Source: Bifidobacterium erythrocebi
GTDB lineage: Bacteria > Actinomycetota > Actinomycetes > Actinomycetales > Bifidobacteriaceae
NCBI RefSeq assembly: GCF_012932675.1
Contig: NZ_JAAIIF010000014.1
Location: 1-64,000, forward strand
Length of the DNA stretch: 64,000 bases
Reading direction: 5' to 3'
In this document: positions 36,931 to 47,280 of the stretch, piece by piece
Position numbering within the stretch: position 1 is the stretch's first letter
How the letters are laid out: every line of letters starts with the position of its first letter
Notes under the pieces: model-generated
The model's input: the letters and a program-made list of their open reading frames with translations, nothing else
Told to the model about the DNA's origin: nothing
Database searches by the model: none
Made by a program: the position numbers and the translations under genes

Positions 36931-38282
36931 CTGCCCACCCCCGCATCGGAGACTTCGGTGATATGCCCAAGCACGGCACGCGCCTTGAGCATGGCGGTGT
37001 ACGTGCAATACATGTGTTTCGGTTTGTCTGGATTAGCGGTTACGAATTCGGTGACGGCGTGTTCGAAGTCGGTATCGACCTTGGCCACCGGCACCTCCTC
37101 GTAGCCCAGCCGCAATGCCATATCCCACGCGCGTACGCCCGACACCATGGCGACGCCAGCCGTACGCAGCGAGGTGAAGTCCACGTCCCACAGCCAGCTC
37201 ATGTCACGCCCGTCGGCGTATTCGTCGTTGATGGCGATCATGGTGTCGCAACCTTCCGGCGCGAAGGAGGCGAGCGAAAGACGGAAGCCCATCGGGTTCT
37301 TGACCAACAGCAGTTCCACCGGCGAACCGTTGACCTCGATCACCTCGCCGCGCCCGAAGGCCGGCGTCACTTGGGACACCGCCTTGATGAGCGAATCGGC
37401 GTCGCTGCGCATCGCCGTCTGCGGCACGTCGGCCGCCACGGCACGCACCAGGGCAAGTGCGGCCGCCGCGTTGTACAGGTTGTAGACGCCTTCGAGCTTG
37501 ACGTCGGTATCGTGGTTGCGCCCGTCCATCAGGAAGGTGGCGGCATGGTCGCGCACCTCCACCAGGGTCACGTCGGCGCAGTGCTCGCCTGCGGCCGCTC
37601 CCCCGGCCTGCGTCTGTTCCGCGCCCGCGGCGGGTTTGGCCGCGCCGGTGAGTTCGGCGTTCATCTCGTCATCGGTCGGGAAATAGTGCTTCAGCGCCTT
37701 CGCCAAACCGAAATACCTGACGGCCGTGTCGTGCGGCACCTTGCCGGCGAGCGCGGCGATGCGTGGATCCTCGCGGTTGAGCACCACGGTTCCAGTGGTC
37801 GCTTCGGCCACGTGCCCGAGGAGGCGTGCGGTGTTGTCGATTTCGCCGAACCGGTCGAGCTGATCGCGCATCACGTTGAGCAGCAGGCTGTACTTGGGGC
37901 GCACCTGCTTGACGAAATGGACCGCGTAGGCCTCGTCGAGTTCGAGCACGGCGATGTCGGCGTCGAGTTTGCCGGTGAGGCTGACTTCGGTGAGTAGCGC
38001 GGATACCACGCCGCGTGTGAAGTTCGATCCGGTGGGGTTGGTGAAGACGCGCAATCCCAGGTCGCTGAGCATGGAGGCGACCATGCGCGTGGTGGTGGTC
38101 TTGCCGTTCGTGCCGGAGACCAGCACCACGCCGTACGGCAGCTGGCTTAGGGTGCGGGCGAGGAAACCGGGGTCGATGCGTTCGACCACCTTGCCCGGCA
38201 GGGCACTGCCGCCGTGGTGGGTCAGGCGTGCGAGACGGCGCACGCATCGTCCTATGGCTACTGTTGCGAACAATCGGATCAC
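36927..38282 (-). CDS. murT: Lipid II isoglutaminyl synthase, Mur ligase subunit
   Basis: A 451-aa Mur-ligase-like subunit with P-loop GTNGKTTTTR, LDEAYAVHFV, NVMRDQLDRFGEI and the C-terminal DUF1727-type domain (SLASFAPEGCDTMIAINDEY). MurT normally carries a Cys4 zinc ribbon inserted in the central domain. Here that site (about 200-230) is an Ala/Gly-rich linker with one cysteine, so the ribbon is absent. The GTG start overlaps the dnaB stop by 4 bp. Confidence 0.92.
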   Translation of the reverse strand: MIRLFATVAIGRCVRRLARLTHHGGSALPGKVVERIDPGFLARTLSQLPYGVVLVSGTNGKTTTTRMVASMLSDLGLRVFTNPTGSNFTRGVVSALLTEVSLTGKLDADIAVLELDEAYAVHFVKQVRPKYSLLLNVMRDQLDRFGEIDNTARLLGHVAEATTGTVVLNREDPRIAALAGKVPHDTAVRYFGLAKALKHYFPTDDEMNAELTGAAKPAAGAEQTQAGGAAAGEHCADVTLVEVRDHAATFLMDGRNHDTDVKLEGVYNLYNAAAALALVRAVAADVPQTAMRSDADSLIKAVSQVTPAFGRGEVIEVNGSPVELLLVKNPMGFRLSLASFAPEGCDTMIAINDEYADGRDMSWLWDVDFTSLRTAGVAMVSGVRAWDMALRLGYEEVPVAKVDTDFEHAVTEFVTANPDKPKHMYCTYTAMLKARAVLGHITEVSDAGVGR

Positions 38283-39703
38283 ACTCCCTGCGCGTAGTCC
38301 TGCGGCATGTCCTTGAACTTCGATGTGGCGCCAAGGAACGCCAGGTGGAAGGTTTCGGTCGGGCCGTTACGGTGCTTGGCCATGATGATGTCGGCCTCGC
38401 CCGGGCGGTCCTCCTTGTCGTAGAAGTCGGGCCTGTGCACCAGGAACACCACGTCGGCGTCCTGTTCGATCGAGCCGGATTCACGCAGATCGGACAGCTG
38501 CGGTTTCTTGTCGTTGCGCATTTCCGGGCCACGGTTCAGCTGGCTCAGCGCCACCACGGGCACTTCGAGCTCCTTGGCGAGCAGCTTCAGCGCACGCGAG
38601 AAGTCGGAGACCTCCTGCTGGCGGCTTTCCACCTGCTTGCCCGAGGTCATGAGCTGCAGGTAGTCGATGACGACGAGCTTGAGATCGTTGGTCTGCTTGA
38701 GCCTACGGCATTTCGCGCGGATCTCCATCAGGCTCATGTTCGGCGAATCGTCGATGAACAGCGGTGCGTCGTCGAGCTTGGACCAGAAGTTGTTGAGCGT
38801 GGCCCACCGGTCGGGGGTGATCTCGTCGGCGCGGCGCAACGCACCCAGCGGGATGTCCGTTTCGGCGGAGATGATGCGCTGCGCGAGCTCCACCTTGCTC
38901 ATTTCCAAACTGAACACGATGGTGGTCAGGTGGTGGTGCAGCGCGGCGGAACGGGCGAAATCGATGCCGAGCGTGGACTTGCCCATGGCCGGTCGGCCTG
39001 CCACGACGACCATCTGGCCGGGCTGCAGGCCCTGGGTCAGATCGTCGATGTCACGGAAGCCGGTCGGCACGCCTTTCTGGACCAGGCCCTGCTGCAACTG
39101 GTCGATCTGGTCGAGCGCGTCGTGCACCACCGGACCGATGGCGGTGTAGTCCTGGCGCACCTTGCCCACGGACATCTCGTAGACCTCGGACTGCGCGAGG
39201 TTGACCACGTCCTCGGCCTGCGAGCCTTCGGCGGAGTAGCCGAGCTGCGCGATCTTGGTGCCGGCCGCGATCACGTTGCGCAGAATGGCGCGCTGATGGA
39301 CGATGTCGGCGTAGTAGGTGGCGTTGGCCGCGGTGGGCACGGATGCGACGAGCGAATGCAGGTAGTCGACGCCGCCCACCTTGTCGAGGTCGCCGTGCTT
39401 CATCAGCTCGTTGGCGACGAGCACCGCGTCCACCGGCTGCGACGCGGAGAACAGGTTGATGATGGACTCGTAGATGGTCTGATGCTTGGGCTGGTAGAAG
39501 TCGGTGACGTCGATCATCTGACTGACCTCGCCGATGGCGTCCTTGCTCATCAGCATGCCGCCGAGCACCGCCATCTCCGCATCGTCGTCGTGCGGGGGCA
39601 CGCGGTCGAACAGCGGATCGCGCACCGGCGTTCCCGTCCTGCCGGGCACATAGCCGGTGGACGCGCCTTCCTGAATATCGTCTTCCCAAGGTTCCTGAGC
39701 CAT
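38279..39703 (-). CDS. dnaB: Replicative DNA helicase
   Basis: The 474-aa hexameric fork helicase. The N-terminal DnaB domain (PPHDDDAEMAVLGGMLMS) is followed by a RecA-like core with Walker A AGRPAMGKSTLG, LVVIDYLQLM and ALSQLNRGPE. No intein is present. ATG 39703 (MAQEPW) is chosen because TATACT lies 8 nt before it; upstream in-frame codons lack similarity. It heads a translationally coupled operon with murT and gatD. A DnaA-box cluster lies 210-315 bp upstream. Confidence 0.96.
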   Translation of the reverse strand: MAQEPWEDDIQEGASTGYVPGRTGTPVRDPLFDRVPPHDDDAEMAVLGGMLMSKDAIGEVSQMIDVTDFYQPKHQTIYESIINLFSASQPVDAVLVANELMKHGDLDKVGGVDYLHSLVASVPTAANATYYADIVHQRAILRNVIAAGTKIAQLGYSAEGSQAEDVVNLAQSEVYEMSVGKVRQDYTAIGPVVHDALDQIDQLQQGLVQKGVPTGFRDIDDLTQGLQPGQMVVVAGRPAMGKSTLGIDFARSAALHHHLTTIVFSLEMSKVELAQRIISAETDIPLGALRRADEITPDRWATLNNFWSKLDDAPLFIDDSPNMSLMEIRAKCRRLKQTNDLKLVVIDYLQLMTSGKQVESRQQEVSDFSRALKLLAKELEVPVVALSQLNRGPEMRNDKKPQLSDLRESGSIEQDADVVFLVHRPDFYDKEDRPGEADIIMAKHRNGPTETFHLAFLGATSKFKDMPQDYAQGV

Positions 39704-39711
39704 GGTTCCCC

Positions 39712-39717
39712 AGTATA
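39712..39717 (-). promoter_or_regulatory. -10 element of dnaB (near-leaderless)
   Basis: TATACT on the minus strand, 8 nt before the dnaB ATG. The following GGGGA could be a very close ribosome site, but the leader would be only 1-3 nt. The -35 is weak. Confidence 0.5.
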
Positions 39718-39914
39718 GGAGAGGCGCGGGAAGGTGGTTTCGCCGGGCCATGGAGGTGGCCGTGCGGCCGGTGTGATTCGCCGGGCGATTCATTTGGCGG
39801 CATGCCGGATGATTCACCGAGTGGATCACCCGGCGAAATGAACATCGGTGCTGTGCGAACGTGAACGACGGGCGAACAGTCGTTGACGGGTGCGCAACAC
39901 GCGCGGGATGGCAA

Positions 39915-40018
39915 TGTGGATAGAAAAATTAGTTATCCACATTTCGGGGATAACTATGTGGATATCGTATATGGTTATCCACATTGTGGGGATAACTCGG
40001 TGCATAACATGAGGATAA
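39915..40018. promoter_or_regulatory. Cluster of DnaA boxes upstream of dnaB
   Basis: Within 104 bp lie two perfect TTATCCACA boxes (39933-39941, 39975-39983, plus strand). Reverse-strand near-matches are TGTGGATAG (39915), TGTGGATAT (39957), TGGGGATAA (39987) and TGAGGATAA (40010), plus a weaker GGGATAA near 39947. Spacing is 12-24 bp, mostly near 18. The segment is AT-rich compared with its surroundings and lies in the 418-bp glnD-dnaB gap. The rest of that gap (39718-39914, 40019-40121) shows no gene. Confidence 0.75.
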
Positions 40019-40121
40019 CTTTTCCACCACCGGCAAGCGGGTTGCGTAAAAGCCGATTCCATGGTAAATCGTTCGACGATTGCACCAAACCCGCCATTTT
40101 CCAACCGTTCGCGGCGATTCG

Positions 40122-41948
40122 TCACATGTGGTAGCGCGCGGCGGTGTACATGGTACGCACCAAGGTCTCGCGCCACCTGCTCCATCCGTACTGTTTGCTT
40201 ATCGTTTCGCCCGCCGTGGCACCCAGGGACGAGCCGTCGGCACGTGTGAGGTCGAACAGCATATCCAGCAGCACCGGGTCCCGGTCGACGCAGGCGGCCA
40301 AGTCGTCGCCCACAGCCGGGTCGTTGGGATTCTTGCCGGTCGCGAAATCGGACAGGGTCAGATGCTCGCGCACCAGCACCGTCACCCACCGGACCGTGTT
40401 CGCGTCGTAACCCATGCGTTTGAGGATCGCGCAGGCATGGCGGGCGCCTTCGGCGGCATGGTCGCGCACCCCCGGGCGTTTGCCGATGTCGTGCAGTATG
40501 CCGGCCAGCAGCAGCGCGTGATAGTGCGCGTCGTCGTACGGCGTGCCGCTGGGCGACATGCGGCCGAGCCGGGTGACCACCTCGACCATATGCCGGTCGA
40601 TGGTGTAGCGGTGTGCGGCGGAAGCGCTCGGCCGGTTGCGCACGCCCAGCCATTCGGGAATCCAACGCCCCGGAATATCAACGAAATCAAGCTCCTCCCA
40701 CACGGACAGCAACGATGCGGAACATTCCAGCAGCCGCACGAACAGCTCGCGCGACTCGTCGTCCCACACGCTGTCGCGAATCGGGCAGCGCCGAAGATTG
40801 TTCAGCGTGCCCGGCGCGATGGGCAGCCCCGACTCGGCGGCCGCCACGCCCACGCGCAGCGCCAGCGCGGCATCGGCCGCCGGGTCGACGCCGGGGGCGA
40901 GCACCACTTCGCCCTCGTGCTTGGCGATGCCGGGGGCAAGCAGCTCGAACTTCGGCGCCTCGCGCTTGCCGTGCGCCTTGGTGCGCGCCAATTGGAAGAA
41001 CGCGAACCGGGGCTTCTCATGCGTGAGCGAATGCCCGGCGCGCGACGCGGTGGAATCGAGCGAGAACGCGATCTGGCGGCCGAGCCTGGCCAGCAGGGTC
41101 TGCAGATCGTCGATGGATTTCGCCTCGCGCTCCCCCTCGGGCAGCGTCGGGTCGGCAAGACCCAGCATCGCGGCGACCTTGGCCTGGTAGGGCGAGAGCA
41201 GCCTGTTCGCGTCCTTGCCGGCGACCAGGTGGATGCAGTCGCGTACGTCGAGCAGCCGTTCGACCGCATCGTCGTAACGCCCGTGCGGGCGATCCGCCAG
41301 CCAGGAGGCCGCCAGCGCGGATACCAGCACCGCATCGCGCAGGCCGCCACGCGCCTCCTTGATGTCCGGCTGGTTGAGATATTCCATGCGCCCGAACTCA
41401 TCCAAGCGTGATTTGGCGGAATCAAGCAGTTCGGGAAGCCGCTTGCGCGCGGCCTTGCGCCAACGTTCCAGAATCGACAGGGCAGTGGAACGAATCAGCT
41501 CGGTATCGCCGGCGACCGGCACCACATCGAGCCAGCCCATCGCGGCCGGCAGATCATGGTCGGTCACCGCCTCGCACTGGGCCCGCGTACGCACCGACTG
41601 GTCCAGGTCCAAGCCGGAATCCCACAGCGGGTACCACAGTTTGTTCGCCAGAGCGTTGAGCTGCTGGTCGTTGAGCGCCTTGGGCTCGTAGATCACCACC
41701 AGGTCGAGATCCGAGCTCGGCCCCACCTGGCCGCGGGCCAGCGAGCCCACCGCGCCAAGCCCCACGCCCGTGGCAGGCACGTCGAACGGTACCGCCGCGC
41801 AGGCCTCGTCCCACAATGCGCGCAGGCACCCCATGGCCAGCTCCGTACGCGCCCGGCGCTTCGCCGCACCGTCGCGGTACACGCCGTCCTCATCGGCACG
41901 GCTCAGTTCCATGAACCGTTGCTTGAGCCCATCAACCGCAGAAGTCAC
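40122..41948 (-). CDS. glnD: [Protein-PII] uridylyltransferase lacking ACT domains
   Basis: Modifies and demodifies PII in response to nitrogen status. The 608-aa protein has the nucleotidyltransferase motif GSLARGQVGPSSDLDLVV (68-85), the GlnE/GlnD linker domain, and an HD hydrolase domain with HDIGK at 486. It ends 123 residues after the HD pair, so the two C-terminal ACT domains (glutamine sensors in enterobacterial GlnD, usual length 800-900 aa) are missing. The natural stop and intact upstream frame argue against a sequencing break. Third gene of amtB-glnB-glnD. Confidence 0.93.
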   Translation of the reverse strand: MTSAVDGLKQRFMELSRADEDGVYRDGAAKRRARTELAMGCLRALWDEACAAVPFDVPATGVGLGAVGSLARGQVGPSSDLDLVVIYEPKALNDQQLNALANKLWYPLWDSGLDLDQSVRTRAQCEAVTDHDLPAAMGWLDVVPVAGDTELIRSTALSILERWRKAARKRLPELLDSAKSRLDEFGRMEYLNQPDIKEARGGLRDAVLVSALAASWLADRPHGRYDDAVERLLDVRDCIHLVAGKDANRLLSPYQAKVAAMLGLADPTLPEGEREAKSIDDLQTLLARLGRQIAFSLDSTASRAGHSLTHEKPRFAFFQLARTKAHGKREAPKFELLAPGIAKHEGEVVLAPGVDPAADAALALRVGVAAAESGLPIAPGTLNNLRRCPIRDSVWDDESRELFVRLLECSASLLSVWEELDFVDIPGRWIPEWLGVRNRPSASAAHRYTIDRHMVEVVTRLGRMSPSGTPYDDAHYHALLLAGILHDIGKRPGVRDHAAEGARHACAILKRMGYDANTVRWVTVLVREHLTLSDFATGKNPNDPAVGDDLAACVDRDPVLLDMLFDLTRADGSSLGATAGETISKQYGWSRWRETLVRTMYTAARYHM

Positions 41949-42108
41949 GTCACCCTCGTTTCATACCCATACGTTGCATACCCATGCGCCACACGCACCA
42001 CGCCCATGCATCATGCCCGCGCATCATGCTCCAGTAACAGCGATCCCCGCATGGAGACTGGCTCGCATGCGGGGATCGCATCATTCATAGTCCAACCGAC
42101 CGAACGGA

Positions 42109-43735
<1,627 letters not shown>

Positions 43736-43845
43736 GTCTACCTCCCTCTCTTAATGCGTAACGCCCCGCATACGGGGCTCTCTCAGTTATTCGGCCCTCT
43801 CGGGGCTCACAGTTGAGTAGTGAACGCCGCAAGCGTTTTCTGCAC

Positions 43846-43890
43846 GTTACAGCACGTTACATATGTGTTAAGCATGTAAAAACCGTGTAA
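43846..43890 (-). promoter_or_regulatory. Candidate GlnR-type operator upstream of amtB
   Basis: On the plus strand GTTAC occurs at 43846 and 43856, GTTAA at 43867, GTAAA at 43876 and GTGTAA at 43885, a 9-11 bp period. On the coding strand of amtB two read GTAAC-N5-GTAAC. This resembles the GnAAC/GTnAC direct repeats bound by the OmpR-family nitrogen regulator GlnR of actinobacteria. The regulator is not in the window. Confidence 0.4.
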
Positions 43891-43949
43891 TATGCAGGCG
43901 CTTGCGGCGGATGGACCGGCCAACATGCGGTCGGTCCGATAAACAGTCG

Positions 43950-43969
43950 CGCCGGCGAACGTGCCGGCG
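43950..43969 (-). terminator. Short GC hairpin after ftsY
   Basis: CGCCGGC/GCCGGCG around a 6-nt loop, 11 bp beyond the ftsY stop. Only a weak T-rich stretch follows on the minus strand. Confidence 0.4.
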
Positions 43970-43979
43970 AGCAGGCTCG

Positions 43980-45257
43980 TCAGGCGAGAATGCCGTCGAC
44001 GAAGCCCTCCGGATCGAACGGCGCGAGATCGTCGGGCCCCTCGCCCAAACCGACCAGCTTCACCGGAACACCCAGCTCCTTCTGCACGGACACCACAATG
44101 CCGCCCTTGGCGGAACCATCGAGCTTCGACAGCACCACGCCGGTGATGCCGATCGCCTCGGCGAACACCTTGGCCTGCGCCATACCGTTCTGACCAGTGG
44201 TGGCGTCGAGCACCAGCAGCACCTCATCCACCGGCAGATTCTTCTCGGTCACACGGCGGATCTTGCCCAGCTCGTCCATCAGATTCGACTTGTTCTGCAA
44301 ACGGCCGGCGGTATCGATGATGAGCACATCGGCGTTCTCCTCCTTGGCCTTGGCACTGGCCTCGAACGCGACCGACGCCGGATCGGCGCCATCCTTGTCG
44401 GAACGCACGACCGGCACGTTCACACGCGAACCCCAGGTCTCCAGCTGATCGGCCGCAGCGGCACGGAACGTATCCGCAGCACCCAGCACGACCTTCCTGC
44501 CATCCGCCACGAACAGACGCGCAAGCTTGCCCGCGGTGGTGGTCTTGCCGGTACCGTTCACACCGACCATGATGATGACGCTCGGCTTGTTCGCGCCCTC
44601 CTTATCGGCGTTGAGACGACGATCCGTATCACGGCCGACCACATCCAGCAGCTTCTCCCTCAACGCAGCACGCACCTCGGAGGCATCGGCCTTGCCGGTG
44701 ACACGGGCATCGCGGCGCAGCTCATCGACCAGGCGCTCGCTGGCCTCGGCACCGACATCGGCGAGCAGCAGCGTATCCTCCACGTCCTGCCAATCGTCCT
44801 CGGACAGGTTGTCTTTGGCGAGAATATTGAACAGCGCCTTGCCGAAGGGGTTGGCGCTGCTGGCGAGCTTGGCCTTCAAGCGGGTCATGCGCGAGCCGAC
44901 GGATTCGGGGGATTCGATGGAGGACTTGGCCTCGGCGGCGGGCTGCTGCGCTTCGTTCGTTCCGGTAGGCTCGGCAGACTCAGCGGACTTCGCGGATTCA
45001 GCAGACTTGGCAGATTCGGCGGATTCGGCCGATTCCTGAGCCTCGACCGTTCCCTGCTGCTCCGCAGCGGACTCGGAACCGGCCTGCTGGCCCTGGGACT
45101 TGGCCGAAGATGCCGACTCGGCGGGCTTCGTGCCCTTCGACTCCAGCGCCTTGTCCAAATCCTTCTTGCGGGACTTCTGCATCCACACACTCACGGCGAT
45201 CAGCGCGACCACCACAACAACGATGCCTACAACGGCAAGAATCATATTCGTATCCAT
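43980..45257 (-). CDS. ftsY: Signal recognition particle receptor FtsY
   Basis: The 425-aa GTPase that docks SRP-ribosome complexes at the membrane. It has an N-terminal membrane helix (MILAVVGIVVVVVALIAVSV), then about 130 acidic Glu/Ser/Ala-rich residues with SAESAE-type repeats. The NG domain follows: GVNGTGKTTTAGKLAR, ADTFRAAAADQLE, IDTAGRLQNKSNLMDEL and TKLDGSAKGG-type SKLDGSAKGG. ATG 45257 is chosen because TAGACT lies 8 nt before it; 54 upstream codons are spurious. Confidence 0.95.
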   Translation of the reverse strand: MDTNMILAVVGIVVVVVALIAVSVWMQKSRKKDLDKALESKGTKPAESASSAKSQGQQAGSESAAEQQGTVEAQESAESAESAKSAESAKSAESAEPTGTNEAQQPAAEAKSSIESPESVGSRMTRLKAKLASSANPFGKALFNILAKDNLSEDDWQDVEDTLLLADVGAEASERLVDELRRDARVTGKADASEVRAALREKLLDVVGRDTDRRLNADKEGANKPSVIIMVGVNGTGKTTTAGKLARLFVADGRKVVLGAADTFRAAAADQLETWGSRVNVPVVRSDKDGADPASVAFEASAKAKEENADVLIIDTAGRLQNKSNLMDELGKIRRVTEKNLPVDEVLLVLDATTGQNGMAQAKVFAEAIGITGVVLSKLDGSAKGGIVVSVQKELGVPVKLVGLGEGPDDLAPFDPEGFVDGILA

Positions 45258-45265
45258 AACGCCCC

Positions 45266-45271
45266 AGTCTA
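45266..45271 (-). promoter_or_regulatory. -10 element of ftsY (near-leaderless)
   Basis: TAGACT on the minus strand, 8 nt before the ATG, followed by GGGGC as at dnaB. It predicts a leader of 0-3 nt. Confidence 0.45.
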
Positions 45272-45369
45272 CCGAGGGCACCGCCGCCCGTTCCGCCCAC
45301 CGCCAACGCTTCACCCATTCCACGGCTTTGCCCGGTCGCTTTTCCAGTGGGCGTGAAAAACTAGGCGGC

Positions 45370-46095
45370 ATGGCCAATACTTCACGAATGTCATCCCTGC
45401 AGCGCCGCGAACAGCTCATTCAGGTGGCCCGTTCGCTCTTCGCGGCCAAAGGATTCGAAGCCGTGAGCGTGGAGGAGATCGCCGCCCACGCCAAGGTCTC
45501 CAAACCCATCGTCTACGAGCATTTCGGAGGCAAGGAAGGCATCTACGCGGTGATCGTCGACCGAGAGATGCGCACGCTGACATCCGTGCTCATCGAATCG
45601 CTGTCCGACCCGACCGCCCACCCGCGCCAGATCGTGGAACGTGCGGCAATGGCGCTGCTCACCTACATCGAACAGAACACCGAAGGATTCCAGGTGCTGG
45701 TGCGCGATTCGCCGACCACGGACCCGTCCGGATCGTTCAGCTCGCTGCTGGGAGACATCTCGCTGCGCGTCGAGGACCTGCTCACCGCGGCCTTCAAACG
45801 CCAGAAGCTCTCGCCCAAGGGCGTGCCCTACTACGCGCAGATGCTCGTGGGCATGACCGTGTTCACCGGCCAGTACTGGGCCACGCATCCGAAGGTCAGC
45901 AAGGAGCAGATGGCCGCATACCTGGTGGATCTGGCATGGCATGGGCTGAGCAGGCTCGATTCCAAGCCGAAACTGCTGTTCGAGGATGCGCGCGCGAAGA
46001 AGAAGGGCAAGGATACGGCCAAGAGCGGGAACGGTTCTTCCACCCAAGCCGATACAGTGCTACCGTGTGAAGCTGACAGTGAACAGACCGACTGA
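45370..46095 (+). CDS. TetR/AcrR family transcriptional regulator
   Basis: A 241-aa regulator. The helix-turn-helix lies at about 10-60 (AVSVEEIAAHAKVSKPIVYEHFGGKEG). The C-terminal domain is of the longer actinobacterial type and ends in a Lys/Ser-rich disordered tail. ATG 45370 (MANTSRM) is chosen; the frame is open for 90 more codons upstream, but those overlap ftsY. It is divergent from ftsY and 47 bp before the glycosyltransferase, which it may control. Confidence 0.85.
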   Translation: MANTSRMSSLQRREQLIQVARSLFAAKGFEAVSVEEIAAHAKVSKPIVYEHFGGKEGIYAVIVDREMRTLTSVLIESLSDPTAHPRQIVERAAMALLTYIEQNTEGFQVLVRDSPTTDPSGSFSSLLGDISLRVEDLLTAAFKRQKLSPKGVPYYAQMLVGMTVFTGQYWATHPKVSKEQMAAYLVDLAWHGLSRLDSKPKLLFEDARAKKKGKDTAKSGNGSSTQADTVLPCEADSEQTD

Positions 46096-46142
46096 CATGA
46101 TCTGACCTAGTGGGGCTGAAGAGGACATAGAGGACATACGTG

Positions 46143-47177
46143 ATGACGACAACGTCGAAGACGCTTACTTTTGTGATTCCCTCATACAATATGGAGGGCT
46201 ATCTCGACCGATGCGTGAATTCGCTGCTTTCCGCACGCAACACCGACGACATCGAAGTGCTGATCGTCGATGACGGCTCCAAGGACGGCACCCTCGCCTA
46301 CGCGCAGAAGCTGGAACGCAACAACCCCGGCATCGTGCGTGCGATCCACCAGGAGAACAAAGGTCATGGCGGCGCGGTGAACACCGGCATCGCGGAGGCG
46401 ACCGGCACCTACGTGAAGGTCGTGGACGCCGACGACTGGGTGGACCCCGAATCGCTGGAGGAAGTGCTCGCCACGCTGCGCGAGGAGACCAAGCGCGACG
46501 ACCCCATCGATATGCTGGTGACGAACTACGTGTACGACAAGGTCGAAAAGCGCCACAAGCACGTGGTGAACTTCCGTCACGCCATGAAGCCCGGCAAGCG
46601 GCTCGGCTGGGACGATCTGGGGCATTTCGGCCTCGCGGAGTACATCCTGATGCACGCGCTGACCTTCCGCACCGACGTGGTGCGCGCCTCCGGCATGAAG
46701 CTGCCCGAGCACACGTTCTATGTCGATTTCATCTACGCATACCAGCCGTTCCCATGGGTGAAGACGCTGAAATACCTGGATACGCCGTTCTACCACTACT
46801 ACATCGGGCGCGAAGGCCAGAGCGTGCAGACCGAGGTGATGATCAAGCGCGTGGACCAGCTGCGGCTGGTGAACCAGTGCATGGTGGCGGCGACGCCCGA
46901 ACGCGGCACGGTGCCCGACGGCCTGTACCGCTACATGATCCACTTCCTGTCCATCCAAAGCTCCGTGGCGAGCGTGTTCATGATCCTCTCGAAGGACCCG
47001 GCGAACTACGCCAAGAAGGAAGCGATGTGGGACGACATCAAGGCCCATTCGCCGTCGATCTACGCGGACGTGCGCAAGAAGGCGATGTCGCGCGCGTTGA
47101 ACCTGCGCGGTTCGGCCGGGCGGTTCATCATCCGCAACGGCTATGTGGTGGCCGAGAAGGTGGTCGGTTTCAACTGA
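46143..47177 (+). CDS. Family 2 glycosyltransferase
   Basis: A 344-aa GT-A-fold inverting glycosyltransferase. The N-terminal domain has FVIPSYNMEGYLDRCVNSLL, EVLIVDDGSKDGT, HQENKGHGGAVNTGI and the DxD-type VVDADDWVDP. There are no membrane helices, so it is cytosolic or peripheral. The acceptor is unknown; cell-envelope glycan synthesis is likely. GAGG lies upstream of ATG 46143; GTG 46140 is an alternative. A strong terminator follows immediately. Confidence 0.88.
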   Translation: MTTTSKTLTFVIPSYNMEGYLDRCVNSLLSARNTDDIEVLIVDDGSKDGTLAYAQKLERNNPGIVRAIHQENKGHGGAVNTGIAEATGTYVKVVDADDWVDPESLEEVLATLREETKRDDPIDMLVTNYVYDKVEKRHKHVVNFRHAMKPGKRLGWDDLGHFGLAEYILMHALTFRTDVVRASGMKLPEHTFYVDFIYAYQPFPWVKTLKYLDTPFYHYYIGREGQSVQTEVMIKRVDQLRLVNQCMVAATPERGTVPDGLYRYMIHFLSIQSSVASVFMILSKDPANYAKKEAMWDDIKAHSPSIYADVRKKAMSRALNLRGSAGRFIIRNGYVVAEKVVGFN

Positions 47178-47178
47178 G

Positions 47179-47224
47179 TTATATGGGTGTGGGCGTTGGA
47201 ATTCCAGCGCCCACACCCATATAA
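47179..47224. terminator. Bidirectional terminator between convergent genes
   Basis: A perfect 17-bp stem (TTATATGGGTGTGGGCG and its complement at 47208-47224) around a 12-nt loop, beginning just after the glycosyltransferase stop. It serves the minus-strand dipeptidase as well. Confidence 0.75.
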
Positions 47225-47280
47225 TCCGCCATGCGTGCCACGGATACGCCCACCGAGACGTTTCGGCGGGGGCGTGCGGC

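Noticed and set aside
38279-39703. Intein in dnaB
   Set aside because: Length and motif spacing are those of an uninterrupted helicase; no splicing motifs.
39901-40121. Chromosomal origin of replication
   Set aside because: DnaA boxes are present, but dnaA, dnaN, recF, gyrB and rpmH are not; reported instead as a DnaA-box cluster.
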